Assembly (NCBI GenBank): GCA_018000295.1
Contig: JAGNKE010000003.1
Location: 62,001-126,000 of the forward strand
Length of the DNA: 64,000 nucleotides
Direction: 5' to 3'
From: Alphaproteobacteria bacterium
GTDB taxonomy: Bacteria; Pseudomonadota; Alphaproteobacteria; Micavibrionales; Micavibrionaceae
Part shown: piece after piece, positions 55,640 through 64,000 of the stretch
Layout of the letters: each line of letters starts with the position of its first letter
How positions within the stretch are numbered: position 1 is the first letter of the stretch
The notes under the pieces: generated by a model
What the model was told of the DNA's origin: nothing
The model's database searches: none
The model's input: only the letters and a program-made list of their open reading frames with translations
Position numbers and translations under genes: made by a program

Positions 55640-56002
55640 ATGGCTGACACTCCTCCAAATTATAGTATTTTCTCTGATGAGATATCTGACTATGTCTTTG
55701 ATTTACAAGAATCTTTGGCTTATGTTCGCGCTTCATTGGGGCTTAGCAACGATTTTCCGGTCTATACCCGTGAAATGGGGCAGGAGGTTCTGGATACAAT
55801 CGACCGTGAAATAAGAAGTTCACCGGATGATCTCAGCCCTGAAGAGCGGCAGGAGTACCTTTTTGAGCGTTTTTCGGAGAATATACCCTATGAGAAGAGG
55901 GTCCAGCTTTATCAAAACCCCAGGGCGCGGGCGGCTTTTATGAGCCTCTTTGAGCACGCAGACCTGCTGGTTGCCCAGGTTAATGCCCTGCATTTCGGGT
56001 AA
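55640..56002 (+). CDS. Small helical protein resembling the N-terminal domain of the next giant protein
   Basis: This is a 120-residue protein from ATG 55640, with no signal peptide or membrane span. Its core aligns with residues about 25-115 of the 1,822-residue protein encoded next: LGL(S/P), YT..(M/I)G.E, P.E.R....(F/Y).R.S...P.E......NP....AFM..F...D, roughly a quarter identical. The two are therefore paralogues or domain and partner. The function is unknown. The composition is acidic and helical. It follows the glycosyltransferase by 49 bp and precedes the giant gene by 197 bp. Confidence 0.6.
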   Translation: MADTPPNYSIFSDEISDYVFDLQESLAYVRASLGLSNDFPVYTREMGQEVLDTIDREIRSSPDDLSPEERQEYLFERFSENIPYEKRVQLYQNPRARAAFMSLFEHADLLVAQVNALHFG

Positions 56003-56158
56003 TAGGTTTTTAGGGGGGTGCCTTTGTAGTGGTTAAGGAAATAAAAATTTGTAAATTTGTTTCCGATATGCCAGAATGGGCCTAAGTTTTTAAAGTATGT
56101 TACGATTCAGCAGAAGACTAAATAAAAAGGGCTGAGCGTATTGAGCGGTGATAATTAA

Positions 56159-56179
56159 GTGAAGATAAAAAAGCTTCAC
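56159..56179 (+). promoter_or_regulatory. Leader hairpin before the giant gene
   Basis: GTGAAG pairs with CTTCAC across a 9-nt A-rich loop, 20 bp before the ATG at 56200 and just ahead of its AGGGGTGA ribosome-binding region. The preceding gap (56003-56158) contains only AT-rich sequence. A role in translation control is possible but unproven. Confidence 0.3.
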
Positions 56180-56199
56180 GTCACTTTTAGGGGTGAACA

Positions 56200-59100
56200 A
56201 TGGGAAATTCTCCTACAGGACTGACCACAGAGCAGCAGATTTTTGCCAATTATGAGGCCCATGGCGGCGCGTTCGCCGGGATACGGCGGCTTCTCGGTCT
56301 TCCAGAAATCAGCGAGTATACGCCGCAAATCGGTGCCGAGACCAAAAGGGCTCATGAGGCGCTTTTGAAGTCCGTTCCATTGATTTTGCAACCTGAGTAC
56401 CGGACCGCAGAGCTTTACCGCCGCATTTCTCCACGCCTTCCTGCCGAGCTTAAAAGTCAGCTCGATTCCAACCCACAGACCAAAAGCGCCTTCATGGCAA
56501 CTTTTTTGCAGCTTGATGCTCATGTGGATTATCTGGACCGTTTTTATCAGGCTAGCCAGGGCGCTGCTCCTGCCCCTGCCGCAGTATCTACTGCTGCGTC
56601 CGGTGTGCCGAATTACACGCCAGGCCAGAGGCAAGCTATCCGTTCGGCCATGGATATTGTTTCAAAGGATTCTGTTCCAGCGGAACTGAACAATAGCACC
56701 GCTCATGCCAATCTTGGCAATTTAACCAATACGGCCCGTGCGATTGGTACTGCCTTGCGGATGAATGTCAATCAGATCGGTAATGCCCAGCTCGGTCAGG
56801 CTCTCGAAACCAAGCTGAAAGAGCTTACCACAGCTTTTGTCGGCAGCCAGAGAGATCCTTCTGCCGTCACTCAGGCCCAGATCAACGCGCATTTCAAAAA
56901 CACCTATGGATTCGAGTTGTCCAACGCTTCAAAGGTTGTCCAGGGCATGAAGACCGTTGCCGTTTCGGGAGCCTTCAGTGCTGCTCCGGCACCAGCCGCG
57001 CCGGCGGCTCCTGCTCCTGCGCCGCAGGAGGTGACCCCCGATGCGCGGACGATGCAGGCGATGCAGACGATTCGGACGCAGGTGTTTCCGGCGCTGGATA
57101 TGCGTTCGAGCGGTTCTACTGTGGCCAATTTCCGGCAGGATTTTGCTGCGATGTCGCAAAAACTAGCTCGTATGTTTAGCATTCAGGGTGATCCGAGTTC
57201 GCAACAGGTCCGTGACCAAATCAAGGCGAAGCTTGACCAGCACGCTGCTAACCCAGATATCGGGAAATTGCGAACTGCCGCCGCAGGTGGGAGCAGTGTC
57301 TTTAAGTTTGCTTTTGAAATGGCTCAGGGTTCTGATGCTTACAATGCCTTGCCGGAGGCAATTAAAAATAATCCTTCGATGCTCTTTACTCTTTTAGACA
57401 ACCGCAACCAGATTTTTAGCGATATCAATCAGGTTTATGCGAGCAACATTCTGAATGCGCCTCAGATTGTGCCCGCACAAGGCGCGCCTTCTCCTGCATC
57501 TGGTACTAGTGGGAGTACGCCTGCACCAGCTGCAGGTTCCGTTCCTACTGCTGGCGTTGTAACACCTCAGACTGGCGGGCGGACTTTAACCGCTGATCAG
57601 ATTACTGCGGCGAAAGCTGTTCATGAGAGTCTTTATGGCGCTGTAACCGGCACCTACGGCAACGCCGAGGCTTTGGCGTCTATTGCTAGGGTCCAGCAGG
57701 AAGCTCTTGGTTTGGCCGAGGGTTTCCAGTTACAGGCTACTCCTGAAAGTCTTCCGCAATTTGGCGCTGCACTAAAGGCTAAGATCAATCAGTTCAGGGC
57801 TACTTTCGCCGCTGCCGGTTCGGGTGATCCTGCTGCGGCTTATTTAAATAACCTCAGGTTTTTGACTAAGCGTCAAGATATTACGGCCGAGCGTGTTGAC
57901 GCCTTGGCGGCGGGTATGGAGCGTTTGGGCAGTGCCGGTGTTTTTGCCCAATCTCAAAGCAATGATCCTTTTGCGGGCATGACCGAAGAACAAAAGGCAG
58001 AGAGGATTGCTAAGGCAAGCTCCGAGGTTGAGTCAGTAATGATTCTTATCGGTCAATCTATCGGGCAAATGGGCGGAGGTTTTGGCGGCACTGTGGCGGG
58101 ATTGGTCGGCTTGAAACTTCCGACACAAGCTGATGGGGTTTTTGACGAGCAGTCCCAGGATGCATTGCATATGATGCTAATGGGTCTTAAGAAGCTTGGC
58201 GGAGACAAGAATGCTGACGGCACTTATACGGCGGCTATCGGGCGGCAGTTGATGACCGATATTCTCAGCAAGCCTGAGTATGAGATGGTGCGTAAACAGT
58301 TTGGCATCGCCGGAACCTATAAACCCGACCAACTCCGGAATATGCAGACGTTTATGAGCAAGGTCGGTCAGGATGAAGGTGTCTTGGCTGAGGATGAAGC
58401 CAAGGTCAAAATGCTGCGCGACTGGTTTGATAACCTCAATGTGCTTGAGCGTGCCAACAAGCTCAACAACGAAAAAGCCAAAAACGTCACCTTTATGGGG
58501 ACTGTCATGGACAAGATCGGGCAGTTCCTGCCCGAGAGCATGAAAGGCTGGCTCAAGAATTTCTTCGAGAACGACAAAATCGGTCAGATGCTTGCCGGAT
58601 TCCTCAATATGTTCGGCTTCCCGGTCCAGAGGCTCTGGGGCGGTCAGGCGCCGGGCAGCCAGCAGGTTCGCCAGACCGTGCGCGATGGCTACTATAACGA
58701 GCTTCAGGCGGTAAATTTCGACCATGCCAAGCTCAAAGAGAGAATTCTCACCAAGATGGATGAGTCTGTGGCTTTCAAGGCCGTTGAGCGTCTGCTGTTC
58801 CATGGGGCTGAGCGTGGTCACGTTCGCGCAGCGGTTACCCGGGCTCTTGATGCGGCCAGGGACGGCAGTCAGGGTGATCCGAACAGGGCTGCCGAAATTT
58901 TTGCCGATGAAATGGTTAAAGAGGGTGAACGATACAAGGCGCTTTCTCCTGCCGAGCGTGCCAATTATCTGCAGCAGGTCCGCGATGCCTATCAGCAGGA
59001 AGTCAGAAGTATGCCGGGCGTTCCCGCTGCCGGGGCAGCGCCTGCACCACAGCCGGGTGCTGCCGCTCCTGCGCCGCAGCCCGGTGCGACCCCTGCGCCT

Positions 59101-61668
59101 CAACCCGGAGTTACCCCTGCACCTCAGCCTCAGGCCGGCGTAACGCCCGCGCCTCAGCCCGGCGCTCCTCAAATCAATCCGGCTCAGGCGGCAGCGGCTA
59201 GGGCTGCGCCTGCTTCCAACGGTGTTCCGAATTATACCGATGCTCAGCTCCGCACCGTTTCTCAGGCGATGACCTTGGCCGGAATGACCGTTCCGGCGAC
59301 CGGCCTGACCCGCGAGGGTGCCAAGACGGCGATCGAACAAATCCACGCCCAGACATCTTCTGTTCTCACCAAGCTGGGCATTAACGCGGCGTCCAACCGT
59401 TATGCCGGTTCGTATGACGATATCGGTGCAAAGGTTACCCAGCGTCTGGCTGAAGAGCGCAGCAAGTTCTTTAAGACCGGCGATGAAACCGAAGCCGCGT
59501 TTCGTCAGCATCTCAAGACGACATTCGGGATCGATAATGCCGAGCAGGCCAGCAATCTGGCGAAGGCTTTTGTTGATATCCAGAAATCGGGTGCCATGAA
59601 TCTCGGCGCTCCGCAGGTGACCCCAGCGCAAGCCGTTGCCGCTTCCGCTGCGCCTTCCGCTGACGGCTCGGTTGTTCAGACCGGCGACAAGAGATTTGAA
59701 ATCATCCTCACTCCTGATACAGCTCAATATACGCCCGGTCCGACGCGTTATTCCTACGGTCGTGTCGTCGAGCTGCAGAATATCCTCAGCCAGAATTCCA
59801 GGGCTCTTGAATTGTCCACAAAGCCGGAAGCCTATATGCGGGCTGCCGGAAACCGCGGTACGGATACAATGACCCGGGCGACCTGTATGGCACTTGAGGA
59901 GCTGGCTGTGCGTGCACAACTGGCCAAGGGCGTGGAACTCTCCGCCGTGTCTCACCGTTATGACGAAGCAACTATTACGGCTGTTACTCAATATATGAGC
60001 GGAAAGGGGATGAACCAGCAGGACATCGAAAAGTTCGTCCGCACGGTCCGTGATCTTGAGGCCGATATGAAGTCTACTAATCCCCGCGACAGAAGCGCCG
60101 GTCCTGTCCAGCAGCACAGCGTCTGGGATCAGAGCTATATCCGTAATCAGGTCAGCGTCCGCGCCTTGGCACCTGCTCCTGTTGTTGCTCCGACTGCTGC
60201 GCCTTCGGCTCCTGTTGACCGTTATCCGGGTATCAGAATGTCGCCGGAGAACGAACTGCCGCCGGGTATGACCGTTGAGCAACTCTTTGAGCGTTATAAG
60301 CAACATAACAGCAACCCAGACTGCCCCAATCAGGGGCCGCTGATTCTCCAGCATGAGGGCCGTGCCTACGCGGGTGTTGTGCTTAAGGACAGCAACACTT
60401 TCAAGGTTATTGAACTGGATGGGTATCTTGAGCCTCCCGGCGAAGGCAGCCGCAGGCAAACGCTTAATGACAGCGACTTTGCCGTCCTCAGGGATAACTA
60501 CAAGTGGCATAATCCGACCAAGGCCGGGATCGTTGCCTATATTGACAATCAGCTGTGTCTGGAGCCGAAGGCTCCTGCTGCTGCTGCCCAGCCGCAACCT
60601 GCTCCTGCCGCCGCCGCTCCTGCTCCTGCCTCTCCTGCTCCTGCCTCTCCTGTTCCGCCTGTGCGTGATCAGTTCAGAAGCAGCACCGCTGGAACGACTC
60701 CTGTCCCAAGGAATTACTGGGAATTGCCTCGTGTGAGAAACGATGTACTGGAGGGACTTGATAAGGGGTGTCTCAACGCCCGTGAATTGAAGTTTCTTTA
60801 CGACCGGGCTGTTGCAACCCGCGAGATTCGTGAGGGTGGACCGCTGTTGACCCGCCTTAACCCTGAAGATAGAGAGCGTCTAGGCGGCGATATGATTATT
60901 TCCGTACGTAATACCCGTACGAAGGAGCTTGAGCACCGTCTGGTGAATTTTGAGGATCATAAGATCAAAATTGGCGGTTTGACCGAAAATTACAGTCGTG
61001 GTGCGACGATCCGTAGGCTTGATGATTTTCTGGGCACTAAGTATGACGATATGGCAATAACGGTCAGTACAAGCGCTAAGGGTGATAATATTTCTGAGAG
61101 CTATAAGAGAGAGCATTCCCATGTGGTTGACGATGCTCTGCGTCAGTTGTTTATGCCTGGTTCTAGTGGCCGCGTTGATAACCAGCGTTACTATTATTTG
61201 CAGCGTGAGTATGAAAGCGGAGAGAATGGCGGGCGTGGAGAGCAAGGGTATATGACCCGCCAGATGTACAGAGGGCGTGACGATACACAGGAGCGTATTT
61301 CCAACAGTACTCTATATCGCGGGGGCTATGTTTCCGGGAATGTTGGTGGAGAGCATGATCATGGCAGTTGCGAGGAATTTAATGACCGTAGCGGGCGCCG
61401 CCTCCGCAGGGATTATGAATATGAACACTATCGGGGACCAGGTTCGCCTTTGGTGAAGCTTGTGGGGCGTGTTTTTACCGGTAATATCGGCGATGGGAAC
61501 CGTCAGTTGTTGGATGCGGCAATGAACGGAGATCAACAAATTCTTGAGAATATGAGGGATTGCCGCACACGTTCGACCGTTGATCCTGTTCATTACTATG
61601 AGCGCGGGGGCTATCAGCCCGGTTCGAATATGGACCGTACCCCGGGTGTTGTTGATCTTCCCCGCTAA
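56200..61668 (+). CDS. Giant modular protein (1,822 residues), family unknown
   Basis: There is no signal peptide or convincing membrane span. Layout: an N-terminal domain (1-120) related to the preceding small protein; then helical modules at about 137-260, 278-425, 465-590 and 1008-1145, separated by Ala/Pro-rich linkers. Modules one and four are visibly repeats: both open PNYT..Q, have AM....VP, and share a late HxKxTYGF-like stretch (HFKNTYGFELSNAS and HLKTTFGIDNAEQAS). Residues 588-900 are a different region with a Gly-rich patch (GQSIGQMGGGFGGTVAG), KLPTQADGVFDEQSQDAL and MDKIGQFLPESMKGWLKNFF. A Pro/Gln tandem linker spans 941-990, with more linkers near 1326 and 1458. The C-terminal 330 residues are charged and Tyr/Arg-rich, without known motifs. 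It ends at a strong terminator. A structural, adhesive or effector role is possible; none is shown. Confidence 0.7.
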   Translation: MGNSPTGLTTEQQIFANYEAHGGAFAGIRRLLGLPEISEYTPQIGAETKRAHEALLKSVPLILQPEYRTAELYRRISPRLPAELKSQLDSNPQTKSAFMATFLQLDAHVDYLDRFYQASQGAAPAPAAVSTAASGVPNYTPGQRQAIRSAMDIVSKDSVPAELNNSTAHANLGNLTNTARAIGTALRMNVNQIGNAQLGQALETKLKELTTAFVGSQRDPSAVTQAQINAHFKNTYGFELSNASKVVQGMKTVAVSGAFSAAPAPAAPAAPAPAPQEVTPDARTMQAMQTIRTQVFPALDMRSSGSTVANFRQDFAAMSQKLARMFSIQGDPSSQQVRDQIKAKLDQHAANPDIGKLRTAAAGGSSVFKFAFEMAQGSDAYNALPEAIKNNPSMLFTLLDNRNQIFSDINQVYASNILNAPQIVPAQGAPSPASGTSGSTPAPAAGSVPTAGVVTPQTGGRTLTADQITAAKAVHESLYGAVTGTYGNAEALASIARVQQEALGLAEGFQLQATPESLPQFGAALKAKINQFRATFAAAGSGDPAAAYLNNLRFLTKRQDITAERVDALAAGMERLGSAGVFAQSQSNDPFAGMTEEQKAERIAKASSEVESVMILIGQSIGQMGGGFGGTVAGLVGLKLPTQADGVFDEQSQDALHMMLMGLKKLGGDKNADGTYTAAIGRQLMTDILSKPEYEMVRKQFGIAGTYKPDQLRNMQTFMSKVGQDEGVLAEDEAKVKMLRDWFDNLNVLERANKLNNEKAKNVTFMGTVMDKIGQFLPESMKGWLKNFFENDKIGQMLAGFLNMFGFPVQRLWGGQAPGSQQVRQTVRDGYYNELQAVNFDHAKLKERILTKMDESVAFKAVERLLFHGAERGHVRAAVTRALDAARDGSQGDPNRAAEIFADEMVKEGERYKALSPAERANYLQQVRDAYQQEVRSMPGVPAAGAAPAPQPGAAAPAPQPGATPAPQPGVTPAPQPQAGVTPAPQPGAPQINPAQAAAARAAPASNGVPNYTDAQLRTVSQAMTLAGMTVPATGLTREGAKTAIEQIHAQTSSVLTKLGINAASNRYAGSYDDIGAKVTQRLAEERSKFFKTGDETEAAFRQHLKTTFGIDNAEQASNLAKAFVDIQKSGAMNLGAPQVTPAQAVAASAAPSADGSVVQTGDKRFEIILTPDTAQYTPGPTRYSYGRVVELQNILSQNSRALELSTKPEAYMRAAGNRGTDTMTRATCMALEELAVRAQLAKGVELSAVSHRYDEATITAVTQYMSGKGMNQQDIEKFVRTVRDLEADMKSTNPRDRSAGPVQQHSVWDQSYIRNQVSVRALAPAPVVAPTAAPSAPVDRYPGIRMSPENELPPGMTVEQLFERYKQHNSNPDCPNQGPLILQHEGRAYAGVVLKDSNTFKVIELDGYLEPPGEGSRRQTLNDSDFAVLRDNYKWHNPTKAGIVAYIDNQLCLEPKAPAAAAQPQPAPAAAAPAPASPAPASPVPPVRDQFRSSTAGTTPVPRNYWELPRVRNDVLEGLDKGCLNARELKFLYDRAVATREIREGGPLLTRLNPEDRERLGGDMIISVRNTRTKELEHRLVNFEDHKIKIGGLTENYSRGATIRRLDDFLGTKYDDMAITVSTSAKGDNISESYKREHSHVVDDALRQLFMPGSSGRVDNQRYYYLQREYESGENGGRGEQGYMTRQMYRGRDDTQERISNSTLYRGGYVSGNVGGEHDHGSCEEFNDRSGRRLRRDYEYEHYRGPGSPLVKLVGRVFTGNIGDGNRQLLDAAMNGDQQILENMRDCRTRSTVDPVHYYERGGYQPGSNMDRTPGVVDLPR
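59040..59169 (+). repeat. Degenerate tandem repeat encoding a (T)PAPQPG linker
   Basis: About five imperfect units of roughly 24 bases encode APQPG-A/V-TPAPQPG-type sequence inside the giant gene. A second, shorter repeat, with two exact 15-bp units ending CTCCTGCTCCTGCCT, lies near 60621-60650 in another linker. Such tracts can change length by slippage. Confidence 0.7.
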
Positions 61669-61689
61669 GAGATGGAATTTATCCGATCA

Positions 61690-61712
61690 GACCCCCCTCG
61701 CGGGGGTCTTTT
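61690..61712 (+). terminator. Terminator of the giant gene
   Basis: A 7-bp GACCCCC / GGGGGTC stem with a CTCGC loop, followed by TTTTC. It begins 21 bp after the giant gene's stop and overlaps the stop of convergent tag, so it separates the two units. Confidence 0.8.
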
Positions 61713-62308
61713 CATTTGGCGCGGGTGTGACAGCCCTCGAGATGGTCGTTGACGATGCCCATGGATTGCATGAAGGCGTAGCAGGTGGTGGGGCCGACGA
61801 ATTTCCAGCCGCGTTTCTTGAGGGCTTTGGAAAGGGCTATCGAGGCCTCTGATGTCGGCATGGATGTCAGGGTTTTGTAATCCATTTTCTTCGGGCGGGA
61901 TTTCGGGTCGGGTTCGAAGGACCAGAAGAACTCCGCTAATGATCCTGTTTCCTTTTTCAATTCGATGGCGCGGGCGGCGTTGTTGATGGCGGCCTCGATT
62001 TTACCTCTGTGCCTGACGATTCCGGCATCCTGCAATAATCGTTCGACGTCCTTTTCGGTGTAATGCGATATTCTTTCATGATCGAAATCGTGAAAGGCCT
62101 TTCTGAAGTTTTCGCGCTTTCTGAGGATCGTCAGCCAGCTGAGGCCGGACTGGAAGCCTTCGAGGCAGATTTTCTCGAACATCTTGCGGTCGTCGCGCAC
62201 GGGTTTTCCCCATTCCTCGTCGTGGTAGCGCATATATTCGGCATCCTCGCCGCACCACCAGCAGCGCATTTTTCCATCGGTTCCGCAGATCAGGCCTTTG
62301 TCCGGCAT
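61712..62308 (-). CDS. tag: DNA-3-methyladenine glycosylase I
   Basis: Tag excises 3-methyladenine from alkylated DNA. The 198-residue product matches the family: MRCWWCGEDAEYMRYHDEEWG (zinc Cys and first motif), KICLEGFQSGLSWLTILRKRENFRKAFHDFD, LLQDAGIVRHRGKIEAAINNA, ALSKALKKRGWKFVGPTTCYAFMQSMGIVNDH and the final zinc-binding GCHTR. The start at 62308 adds a short leader (MPDKGLICGTDGK) that is usual in alphaproteobacterial homologues. It is divergent from the DUF3137 gene, 51 bp between starts. Confidence 0.94.
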   Translation of the reverse strand: MPDKGLICGTDGKMRCWWCGEDAEYMRYHDEEWGKPVRDDRKMFEKICLEGFQSGLSWLTILRKRENFRKAFHDFDHERISHYTEKDVERLLQDAGIVRHRGKIEAAINNAARAIELKKETGSLAEFFWSFEPDPKSRPKKMDYKTLTSMPTSEASIALSKALKKRGWKFVGPTTCYAFMQSMGIVNDHLEGCHTRAK

Positions 62309-62359
62309 CGAATTTCCCGTAAAATATTATCGGCCCGATCAGATTACACAGGTGCGTCG

Positions 62360-63430
62360 ATGCTTCAAGCTTTCCTTTCCGGCAATTCCCCGTTCAGTAA
62401 AATATTCACGCCCAGCGGTCCGCCGCCGGAACCCAAGGAGGTCGAGGATCTGCGCGGGATGAGCGATCAGGAGTTCCTGCGTCACAGCAAGGAGCAACTT
62501 GAGGCGCTGGAGGTTTTGCGGCAGGAGAAATACGCCGTCTATAAAAAGCGCAAGATGATCGCGTGGCCGGCCGGGGCCATTCTGGGGCCGATTCTGGGCT
62601 ATGTCGATTACTGGCTGTTGTGGCTGCAAAGCTCGAACGACGATGGGGCGGCGGGCTTAAGCGTTCTTTTCATGGGGGCGCTTTATGCGTGGGTGACGCA
62701 GCCCAAGCGGCAGTATGCCAGCGCCTACAAGGTTGAAATCCTGCCCAAGCTGGCCAGTCTGTTCGGGAATTTTTCCTATACGCCGGGGGGGCAGATTCCC
62801 GTTGAGCAAATGCAGCCCTCGAAAATTTTGCCCGCGCACGACAAGTATGAGTCCGAGGATCATTTCATCGGCAAGTACAAGGAGGTCGGCATCCAGTTCT
62901 GCGAAATCAACCTCCAGCAGCGGCGCCGGAGCAAAAACCGCACCTATTACGTCAGTATATTCAAAGGGTTGGCGATCCTTCTCGATATGAGCAAGAAGCG
63001 TTTTTACGGCCATACGATTCTCGATAAGGACCGGGGGAAGGTTTCCGAGTGGTTTGCCTCGCGCTCGCACGGGCTGAAGAAGGCCAATATGGTCGATCCC
63101 GAATTCGAGAAGCTGTTCGATGCCTATACGAACGATCAGGTGGAGGCGCGGTACCTGATCGACCCTGTGATGATTGAAAAACTCAAGGCGCTCTATGAGG
63201 AATATGACGGCGAGAAGATGGTGGCGGCGTTTTATGAAAGCAAGATGCTGATCCTGATTTCCAGCAAGCACAATCATTTCGAGCCTGCGGATATTTCTGT
63301 TCCGGCGACGGACCCGGAGTCGGTTTTGAATATGAAAAAGGAGATCGGGGAGGTGTTGTCGATCATCGACCAACTCGACCTTTACGACCCGCGCAAGGTG
63401 GAGGAGGCGCGGAAAGCTTCTGTCCAATAA
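62360..63430 (+). CDS. DUF3137 family membrane protein
   Basis: This 356-residue protein begins with a cytoplasmic charged part (EVEDLRGMSDQEFLRHSKEQLEALEVLRQEK). Two membrane spans follow (about 70-90 and 98-115). A conserved C-terminal domain has KYKEVGIQFCEINLQQRRR, VSIFKGLAILLDMSKKRFYGHTI, DPEFEKLFDAYTNDQVEARYLI and VAAFYESKMLILISSKHNHFEP. These are the marks of DUF3137, a family of unknown function often encoded beside LemA; no lemA is in this window. ATG 62360 was chosen because the frame further upstream is antisense tag. Confidence 0.82.
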   Translation: MLQAFLSGNSPFSKIFTPSGPPPEPKEVEDLRGMSDQEFLRHSKEQLEALEVLRQEKYAVYKKRKMIAWPAGAILGPILGYVDYWLLWLQSSNDDGAAGLSVLFMGALYAWVTQPKRQYASAYKVEILPKLASLFGNFSYTPGGQIPVEQMQPSKILPAHDKYESEDHFIGKYKEVGIQFCEINLQQRRRSKNRTYYVSIFKGLAILLDMSKKRFYGHTILDKDRGKVSEWFASRSHGLKKANMVDPEFEKLFDAYTNDQVEARYLIDPVMIEKLKALYEEYDGEKMVAAFYESKMLILISSKHNHFEPADISVPATDPESVLNMKKEIGEVLSIIDQLDLYDPRKVEEARKASVQ

Positions 63431-63437
63431 TGCTTTA

Positions 63438-63524
63438 CAGGCGCATTGACAGGCTCAAGCTTTATGATCCACAAAGAGGGGCGCGATTCGAAAATGCGCC
63501 TGATGTGACTCGGGTCACGTGACC
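63438..63524. promoter_or_regulatory. Inverted repeats upstream of ettA
   Basis: A perfect 10-bp inverted repeat, CAGGCGCATT (63438-63447) and AATGCGCCTG (63493-63502), is separated by 45 bp. It is followed by a perfect 12-bp palindrome GGTCACGTGACC (63513-63524), 31 bp before the ettA start. The first could form a terminator-like stem after the DUF3137 gene; the second looks like a protein-binding site. Confidence 0.4.
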
Positions 63525-63555
63525 GCAATCTGAACCTTTGGAGATAAGAAAAACC

Positions 63556-64000
63556 ATGGCGTCCTACCAGTATGTTTACGTGATGAACGGTCTGAAAAAA
63601 GTCTTTCCGAACGGCAAGAAAATTCTTGAAAACGTGACGCTCAGTTTCCTTCCCGGCGCGAAGATCGGTGTGCTGGGGCCCAACGGTGCAGGAAAATCCA
63701 CGCTTCTCAAGCTGATGGCCGGGCGGGACAAGGATTTCACGGGGGAGGCGTGGGCCGCCAAGGGTGCGCGTGTGGGGTATCTGGAGCAAGAGCCGCAGCT
63801 CGATCCGAGCAAAAGCGTGCATGAGAATGTTATGATTGCGCTTTCCGACATCAAGGCGATGGTGGACCGTTTTAACGAGATCGGCGGGCTGATGGCCGAT
63901 CCCGATGCTGACATGGACGCCTTAATGGCGGAAATGGGCGAGTTACAGGAGAAAATCGATACGGTGGACGGATGGGAACTGGACCGGACGATCGAAATCG
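63556..64000 (+). CDS. ettA: ABC-F ATPase EttA, energy-dependent translational throttle (partial)
   Basis: These are the first 148 codons of an ABC-F protein. EttA binds the ribosomal E site and couples elongation to the ATP/ADP ratio. The start MASYQYVYVMNGLKKVFPNG and the Walker A LGPNGAGKSTLLKLMAGRDKDFTGEAW are as in EttA, as is the following VGYLEQEPQLDPSKSVHENV. The rest, including the arm motif, the second ATPase and the signature sequences, lies beyond the window. GGAG is about 10 nt before the ATG. Confidence 0.93.
   Translation, partial: MASYQYVYVMNGLKKVFPNGKKILENVTLSFLPGAKIGVLGPNGAGKSTLLKLMAGRDKDFTGEAWAAKGARVGYLEQEPQLDPSKSVHENVMIALSDIKAMVDRFNEIGGLMADPDADMDALMAEMGELQEKIDTVDGWELDRTIEI

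Noticed and set aside
58177..60597. Minus-strand open frame of 806 codons inside the giant gene
   Set aside because: The plus-strand giant protein has a good ribosome-binding site, internal repeats and a terminator. The minus-strand product is Arg/Leu/Ile-rich as expected from antisense of Ala/Gln/Asp codons and has no motifs.

Overview
The window is about 64 kb of gene-dense chromosome (roughly 55% G+C by eye) and looks alphaproteobacterial. The evidence is a large-type NAD-glutamate dehydrogenase of about 1,630 residues, a PutA without the DNA-binding domain, an aa3 oxidase locus in the order coxB-ctaD-ctaB-(coxF-like)-ctaG-ctaE-DUF983-surf1, a PleC/DivJ-like PAS histidine kinase, an IalB-family secreted protein and an RNase E with a long acidic insertion in its S1 domain. 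I cannot name a genus. A Micavibrio- or Rhodospirillales-like lineage is only a guess. No rRNA, tRNA or CRISPR array was seen.

Layout. 1-7.7 kb: partial xseA, putA, purD, a barstar-family protein, tadA, rluB, rsmD and a small membrane protein. 7.7-16.5 kb: YceI, a cytochrome b561-YceI fusion, a GST, a YeeZ-like reductase, then on the minus strand a PAS histidine kinase, a secreted redoxin and a DsbD-like reductase. 16.5-25.7 kb: acetoacetyl-CoA synthetase, an aminotransferase, an AT-rich orphan, an aspartate/glutamate racemase coupled to a SpoU methylase, a TPR-methyltransferase and glutathione reductase. 25.8-33.9 kb: a beta-propeller protein, NAD-GDH, a palindromic repeat element, ubiA and rsmE. 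34.0-44.8 kb: the cytochrome aa3 oxidase locus. 45.0-53.1 kb: an IalB-like protein, an M23 peptidase, RNase E, a TerC/CBS membrane protein and a second aminotransferase. 53.1-61.7 kb: a very AT-rich gap, a secreted protein, a glycosyltransferase, and a small protein followed by a giant 1,822-residue protein whose N-terminal domain resembles the small one. 61.7-64 kb: tag, a DUF3137 protein and partial ettA.

Genes that work together. The coxB/ctaD/ctaE subunits are grouped with heme A synthesis and Cu assembly factors (ctaB, ctaG, surf1). The DsbD-like reductase and redoxin form a periplasmic thiol pair. PutA, NAD-GDH, the racemase and two aminotransferases point to amino-acid catabolism feeding 2-oxoglutarate into respiration. 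tadA, rluB, rsmD, rsmE, the SpoU protein and rne are RNA modification or processing genes.

Most notable. (1) The oxidase locus is split just before ctaG by about 2.6 kb of foreign DNA. This DNA is bounded by an imperfect 31-bp direct repeat (exact 15-bp core) and carries an orphan Rhs tip with an HExxH toxin-like domain, an exported candidate immunity protein and a decapitated relaxase. (2) The small/giant protein pair at 55.6-61.7 kb matches no family I recognise. (3) tadA shares a CTAG with the stop of one neighbour and a CATG with the start of the other, and the CATG arrangement recurs at ubiA/rsmE. (4) A 122-bp near-palindromic element after NAD-GDH resembles a dispersed repeat.
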